Shown: in pieces, positions 59,279-64,000 of the stretch
Position numbering within the stretch: position 1 is the first letter of the stretch
Layout of the letters: each line of letters opens with the position of its first letter
Source of the DNA: Adiantum capillus-veneris
Lineage: Eukaryota > Streptophyta > Polypodiopsida > Polypodiales > Pteridaceae
Reading direction: 5' to 3'
Assembly (NCBI GenBank): GCA_014529385.2
Contig: CM043944.1
Location: 91,257,914-91,321,913, forward strand
DNA: 64,000 nt
Notes under the pieces: model-generated
What the model saw: only the letters and a program-made list of their open reading frames with translations
The model's database searches: none
Told to the model about the DNA's origin: nothing
Position numbers and translations under genes: made by a program

Positions 59279-59363
59279 ACCCCCCCTCAAGCCCAAACCA
59301 TTGACAATGGACTCGAGACAGACAGACCATGGTTGAGTTCATTCACTTGAAACCATGAGTAGA

Positions 59364-59422
59364 AGCCCCCCCCCCCCCCCCCCCCCCCCGACTATAGCGT
59401 AGGTGTGTGTGTGTGTGTGTGT
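59364..59422. repeat. Poly-C tract and (GT)n in the TRIM interior
   Basis: About 21 C at 59369-59389, then gtgtgtgtgtgtgtgtgt at 59404-59422. Confidence 0.93.
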
Positions 59423-60263
59423 ACTTCCCTCAAACAACCATCAGTGTGAGACATATCAGAACCCCCCGACCAAACAAGAAAGGGTGGTCTTACCATTATA
59501 TTTTTATGGCAGTGTCTATAACCCATACAAAATTTTGGCATGACAGTACATAGCATGACAGGAGCCGACTACCGAGAGGCTAAAACAAGGCTTTGAAATT
59601 GATATTGACAACATACCGAATTTGAAATAAACCTATGACACTGAACATGTAAAATTGATTGTTGATGGACCAAATTCTTGAAAGCAAATCTTTGTTGTGC
59701 TTGTGGTTGTTGGATGTATCTGGTTCTTGCATGTCGTAAACCTAATTTGAAGCAAAACCACGGAATAATCACCTTTGTCTTTCTTTCTCGAGAAGCTTCG
59801 ATTTTTGGAATCGTTCTCATGCTTTTCTTTAGCATCAATAACCAAAACTTTTGTATGATGCTCATATTGTAGCTTTCGAGATCAATTTTCAGCCTTTGAG
59901 AGGCAACTTTGATGACTTTACAAAGTTGAATGAGCACCGAGCACCGAACACGTAGGGTCGAGGGTACACGAGGGTGGGAACCCGTGCTTTAAAAAATTGA
60001 ATTGGCTGTCTTAAAGACTTAAAGTGTGAACACACAAAAACAAAAAAAAAGCGCCTTCTCTGTAGTTGCAGACCAACACGATGGCAAGCTTTGTTCGTAG
60101 CGGGCTCAAGAGACAGAATTGGGAGGCGCTTCTGTATTGAAATTTGTAGCTTAGCCCATGGCGCACAGATTGAGGGTGGTTTTGCTTGGCTTGCAGCAGA
60201 TCGATGAGCTTCTTCCTCCTTCTACAAGCAATTGTACCCGTGCTATGTTGACTCAAGCCGAGA

Positions 60264-60283
60264 GCACCTTGCTCTGATACCAT
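60264..60283 (-). other. Primer-binding site of the TRIM-like element
   Basis: Minus strand tggtatcagagcaaggtgct, starting two bases after the LTR end. It equals the initiator tRNA-Met consensus over 12 bases. Confidence 0.92.
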
Positions 60284-60284
60284 A

Positions 60285-60571
60285 TGTTGGGGTTGTAGCT
60301 ATGGCGGGTGTTGGCGGTGAGGAGCCATGGCATGGAGGAGATGCAGCAGAACGAGAGAGAGAGAGAGAGAGAGAGCTCGACACATAAAGAAAAAACAACA
60401 CGCTATTTTTGATTCTCAATTTTTGTAAAAGGCCTTACAGTATATGAAGCCAAAATTGCCATGCAGACTCAAACTCTAACTGAAGTCCAACTGAAGCTAA
60501 CTTGCATGCTACAGGGGACAGTGCCCATGGGTTTACAATTGCTCACCAAACCCGCGCGTGCATACCCAACC
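60285..60571 (-). repeat. 5' LTR of the TRIM-like element
   Basis: Direct copy of 58956-59278 with small differences; ends at acccaacc before GAGGG. Confidence 0.9.
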
Positions 60572-60576
60572 GAGGG

Positions 60577-62650
60577 TTGATAAGGTGTGCTTGAAAACAT
60601 CATACAATTCACATAACTTCGTGTACTTTTTTGGTTCTCCTTCCAGAGTTTCTTCTAAGGCCTGTTGGCCCACTCAAAGCTCACTATTCACTTCAATCTA
60701 CTTTTTTAGGTCTTGAAAGAGGCTGGTCACATCCTATTTTTCACATTCTAGGGCATCTTGGAGATTCTCTTTATCCTCTTGGATGTAGTTTATTTGTTGG
60801 TGTAGCCTCTCAATCTATCTTATAGCCACATTGGCCTCAGGTTTTGCATCCCTAGCATCCGATTCCCTCAATTGTGAAACTTCCCTTTGGCATCAGAATT
60901 AACTAAAACTCACAAATGATCTTGTTGGCCTCCTCAGCTATTGCTCTTGAGATCTATGGATCTTCTCTCAACGCCTGAGTGGTAGGTTTTTGAGAAGTTT
61001 CCGACACCAACTCTTTCTTCTCTGCATCTTTCTTGGGCTAGTCTCTTGGTTGCTCTTATTCCCTTTCTTGTTGGTCTTAAGTAGTCTTTGTCTTCTCAGA
61101 TTCTTTTTGCTCCACTTGCTTGACTTCTTGGTATTCTTAAATATCTTTTTTGTCCTCTTGATCTTTCATCTCTGCTTGATTTTTAGTATTGTTCTCCATT
61201 TCTATCTCCTGTTGTGCTAGTCACTTGTAGCTCCATCTTTAGGCATATCATCATGCATAGACTATTGAATTTTTGGTAAATCCATTGGGGATTCTAAGTC
61301 TTTGGTCCTTTTCCTCTTGGATTCTTGTTTTTTCCTCTATTCATCTTTTTGCTTTAGAACATCATTAATGTGTTTTCAAGAAGATCGAACTAGCTCTATC
61401 TCTTCCTCGGCCTGCTTGCATCTATGTCACTTTATTTTCTCAAGCTGCTTGGATTTGATCTAATCAAGCTTGATATCATTCTCTTCTTCACCTTGTGGGA
61501 GAAATTCTTTGACATTTTTCTTTTTAGGTTTTAGCTTTGCTAGCCATTTTTCTCTAAGGAAATGAGCTTCTTCCATCAACCTTTGAACTTGATTCTTTTG
61601 AATTTGTCCAGTTATTTGGGTCTTTTTGTGGACTAGTAGGACTATAATATCATCTTCTTTGTTAGTGGTTTGATACTTCGAGGGAGTATCACATCAGCTT
61701 CTTCCCTTGATTTCTATGTTGAGCTCACTATCTATTGTTTTGGCCCTTGAACCCCTTTCCCTTGTTCTTCTCTTTGTCGGTGTTGTAGAGAAACTACTTG
61801 TAGATTGGACATCATGTTTGGATTTATGTAGCAAGTCCAACTATGACCTTTGCTACTACAAGTAACTGATCAATCATCCCCAGGGCCTAATAAGCTATTC
61901 TAGTGAGAGCCGGACCATCATTCATGTAGGTCTATTCTTGTCAATTCCCTTGAGGTTATCTTTGACTAGATTCTTGATTATGTAGTTCCCATGATCACAT
62001 TGGAACACCCTCCTCTGTGCTAGCCCCATTCTCATCACCATGGAAACGTGTAGATTTGGCTCTATGTATCGTGGCTACTTCTATACTTTGAGATGTTGTG
62101 AAATTATCCGTAAGGGAAGCTTGACCTCTGAGTAGATTAGATCCTTATAGGTAGGTTAGTGACCTTGATGCTTGATAAAGGCCTTCTCATTATCTATAGC
62201 TTTGGTTTTGTTCAATAGATTGTGGTTGTTGGGTGAGAAGGTGAAGAGCTTGGTTGATGAGCTCATCCGCGATTCTCCCTTTGATAGTGGCACCATCTTT
62301 GTCCGTCAGTGTTGCCTCTCCATTCTACTAAATAGAGATCATAAATTCGTGTGCTTTGTAGAAATCAGTCCCCCATGGTGTTAATCTAAAAAATTTGTCT
62401 AATTTTAAGCATCTCGACCCTTCTACTACTTATCTCTCCTATTGGTGCAATGCCCACAGATCTCTTGGAAAGATGGTGGCTTTGACTTTGGTGTCATCGA
62501 CTTCTTGCAACTTCTCAATGAACACATTTGTGGGGATCTTGACTAATCAGTGATATGTGTCTTTTCATTCAATGATATGTCCACCATCTCATAAGGAGCA
62601 GCTTCCCACTCCTTCTGAGCTTTTTGTCAAGGCATTCAACTATAAAAAAA
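60577..62650 (-). pseudogene. Degenerate minus-strand coding region, coiled-coil rich, unrecognised
   Basis: Read on the minus strand this contains many protein-like blocks broken by stops, for example IERLHQQINYIQEDKENLQD, SELSVGQQALEETLEGEPKK and GRIADELINQALHLLTQQPQ, with Lys/Glu-rich stretches between. It resembles a long coiled-coil protein in decay. The TRIM-like element seems to have inserted between this and the related region to its left. Family not identified. Confidence 0.4.
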
Positions 62651-64000
62651 TCAATTGTTTAGCTTTGGAAACTGGTCAAAAAGTTTCTAAAAAATAAAAA
62701 AACTTGACCATAAAATAAAAAATGATCATAACTTGATCAAAACAACTCCAAATTTAACCAAACTTCACCAATGCAACTAAGACAGCTGTGGGCACTAGTT
62801 CATTGGTTACATATCACTTCTGGGCCTGAGGTACATGAATCACAATTCATGTTGGAACACATTTTGGAAATCTACTTGCACTATCTAATAAAGTATTTTA
62901 TGTTGATGCTATGGTTGAAAACTTTTGTGATTTGGATCACTATTTAGGGATCTATGACAAAATTTGGAAATTTTTCGTAGACTTGTAGAATTTTGGCACT
63001 TTTGCTAGGGTCTTGATGTCCAAAAAACTTGATACTTTAGGGTTTGTCTTTACTTGGCATTTAGGAGATGGTGGCTAGGTGAAAAAGGTACATGGATTGC
63101 AATCCATGTTTGGTCACACTTTGGGATGAAACTTGGTTGGAACGTCCCTTTAGCCTATCCTAGCACACTAGTGAAATCTTTTCAAATTTGGTCATGTTTT
63201 TTCTATTTCTACCCAATTTCCCATTAGATGGCCCAATTTGGTTTGACTTTGTCATATTGATTTTTGATACTAACTTTAGTTGATCTGATGGCTATACTAA
63301 TTTGAGTTTTGATGATTAGAAGTTGGAGTTTACTCCCAAGACTAGCTATCGGTCAATTTTCATATCATTTGGAGCTTGTTTGACAACCCTGGCCCTGCTG
63401 GTCAATTTTGTCTATTTAATAAGAATTTTTGCATTACATTGTGACATATTTGGGCATACTATACTTTTCATTCCATATGCTTTGAAAAACACTCTGACCT
63501 TAACACCTGGCACTTTGAAACTGCTCAATACTGTAATATAAACCAACTTTGCATAAAACCTTTAGGACTTTCCATCATTAGCATGTATAAGCACTACCCT
63601 TACCAATTTCTACCAAAATTGCCCCTCAGGTACATGGATCCCGATCCATGCTTTGTGTTCAAAACTCACCAAACTTGGTGGGAAGGTTTCTACTAGGTCT
63701 CTTGAGTAATTGGTCATAATATTTTAGATTTTGGGTCACTTTTTCATTTCCAAGGTCAAAATGATCAATTGCAGATTGACTTTCCAATTTTCCAAGCTTT
63801 TGGGTCAATTTGTGTCCATTTTCACTCAAGTATTTAGGATGATATCTCCTAGCTGATATCTAATTGTGGGCCAAAATTTTCATCCTCCTGGAATTTTTGG
63901 GTACATGGATCCTGATCCATGATGGAAACTTTTCCAAATGTGTGATTACACTAGCTTATAGGCATTGTTAAGAGGACCCATCTACCAAAATGTCCTTGGA
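62651..64000. repeat. AT-rich region with a repeated palindromic motif
   Basis: ggtacatg(a/g)at followed by the inverse atccatg or attcatg occurs at 62830, 63087, 63629 and 63900. Spacings are 257, 542 and 271, close to one, two and one units of about 270 bp. The sequence between is AT-rich with phrases like aaaacttgg; no coding is supported. Confidence 0.72.

Larger units (their letters stand above)
58956..60571 (-). mobile_element. TRIM-like miniature LTR retrotransposon, 1.6 kb
   Basis: Two direct LTRs (58956-59278, 323 bp; 60285-60571, 287 bp) start TGTTGGGGTTG; the left ends accca-aca and the right accca-acc. A minus-strand PBS (tggtatcagagcaaggtgct, 60264-60283) adjoins the right LTR. 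A polypurine run (minus-strand gcttgaggggggt, 59279-59291) adjoins the left LTR. The flanks are GAGGG on both sides. The 1-kb interior encodes no gag or pol; an element of this size must rely on enzymes of others. Confidence 0.92.

Overview
The window is nuclear DNA of a land plant with a large, repeat-rich genome. It is almost entirely transposable elements, nested in several generations, with one multi-exon host-like gene. Signs of a plant are chromodomain-bearing Ty3/gypsy polyproteins, primer-binding sites for initiator tRNA-Met, two CACTA (En/Spm) elements with Tnp2 plus Transposase_24-like genes, a Mutator-like transposase with a SWIM finger, a miniature LTR element, GT-AG introns and a captured HIPP (heavy-metal-associated) fragment. 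The very long GA/CT microsatellites, the kilobase-scale LTRs and a spliced gene with a ParB-like motif lead me to suspect a fern or another non-flowering lineage. That is inference; the species cannot be fixed from the sequence.

Layout. 1-11806: most of a Ty3/gypsy chromovirus with 3.67-kb LTRs; its broken pol is split by a 1.3-kb TIR element (4840-6165). 11807-13570: relic of an older retroelement. 14241-14502: small repeats. 15127-21379: related LTR-like segments in both orientations, around a second LTR element (LTR 16816-18363, PBS, broken gag to 19791). 21380-24272: minus-strand gypsy pol relic holding a tandem pair of TIR elements. 24273-25034: three 254-bp tandem repeats. 25310-28964: minus-strand spliced gene with a ParB-like motif, carrying a few lesions. 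29686-29832: a nearly perfect 147-bp palindrome, followed by smaller GC-rich hairpins and a CT/CA microsatellite. 31598-34786: a Mutator-like transposase in one frame with three in-frame stops.

35087-62650 is one minus-strand degenerate retroelement landscape (gag, zinc knuckles, part of RT), blown apart by later insertions. The largest is a 15.2-kb CACTA element at 38252-53436 (TSD GAA), itself split by an 8.1-kb related CACTA in the opposite orientation at 41036-49112. The inner element carries a HIPP gene fragment between direct repeats. A 1.6-kb TRIM-like element with LTRs, PBS, PPT and a 5-bp TSD sits at 58956-60571. The last 1.4 kb carries a dispersed palindromic motif.

No element looks fully functional. 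Stops fall repeatedly where the family has Gln, Arg or Trp codons, as expected from deamination of methylated cytosine in silenced transposons. The insertions give a clear relative order: minus-strand retroelement, then outer CACTA, then inner CACTA.
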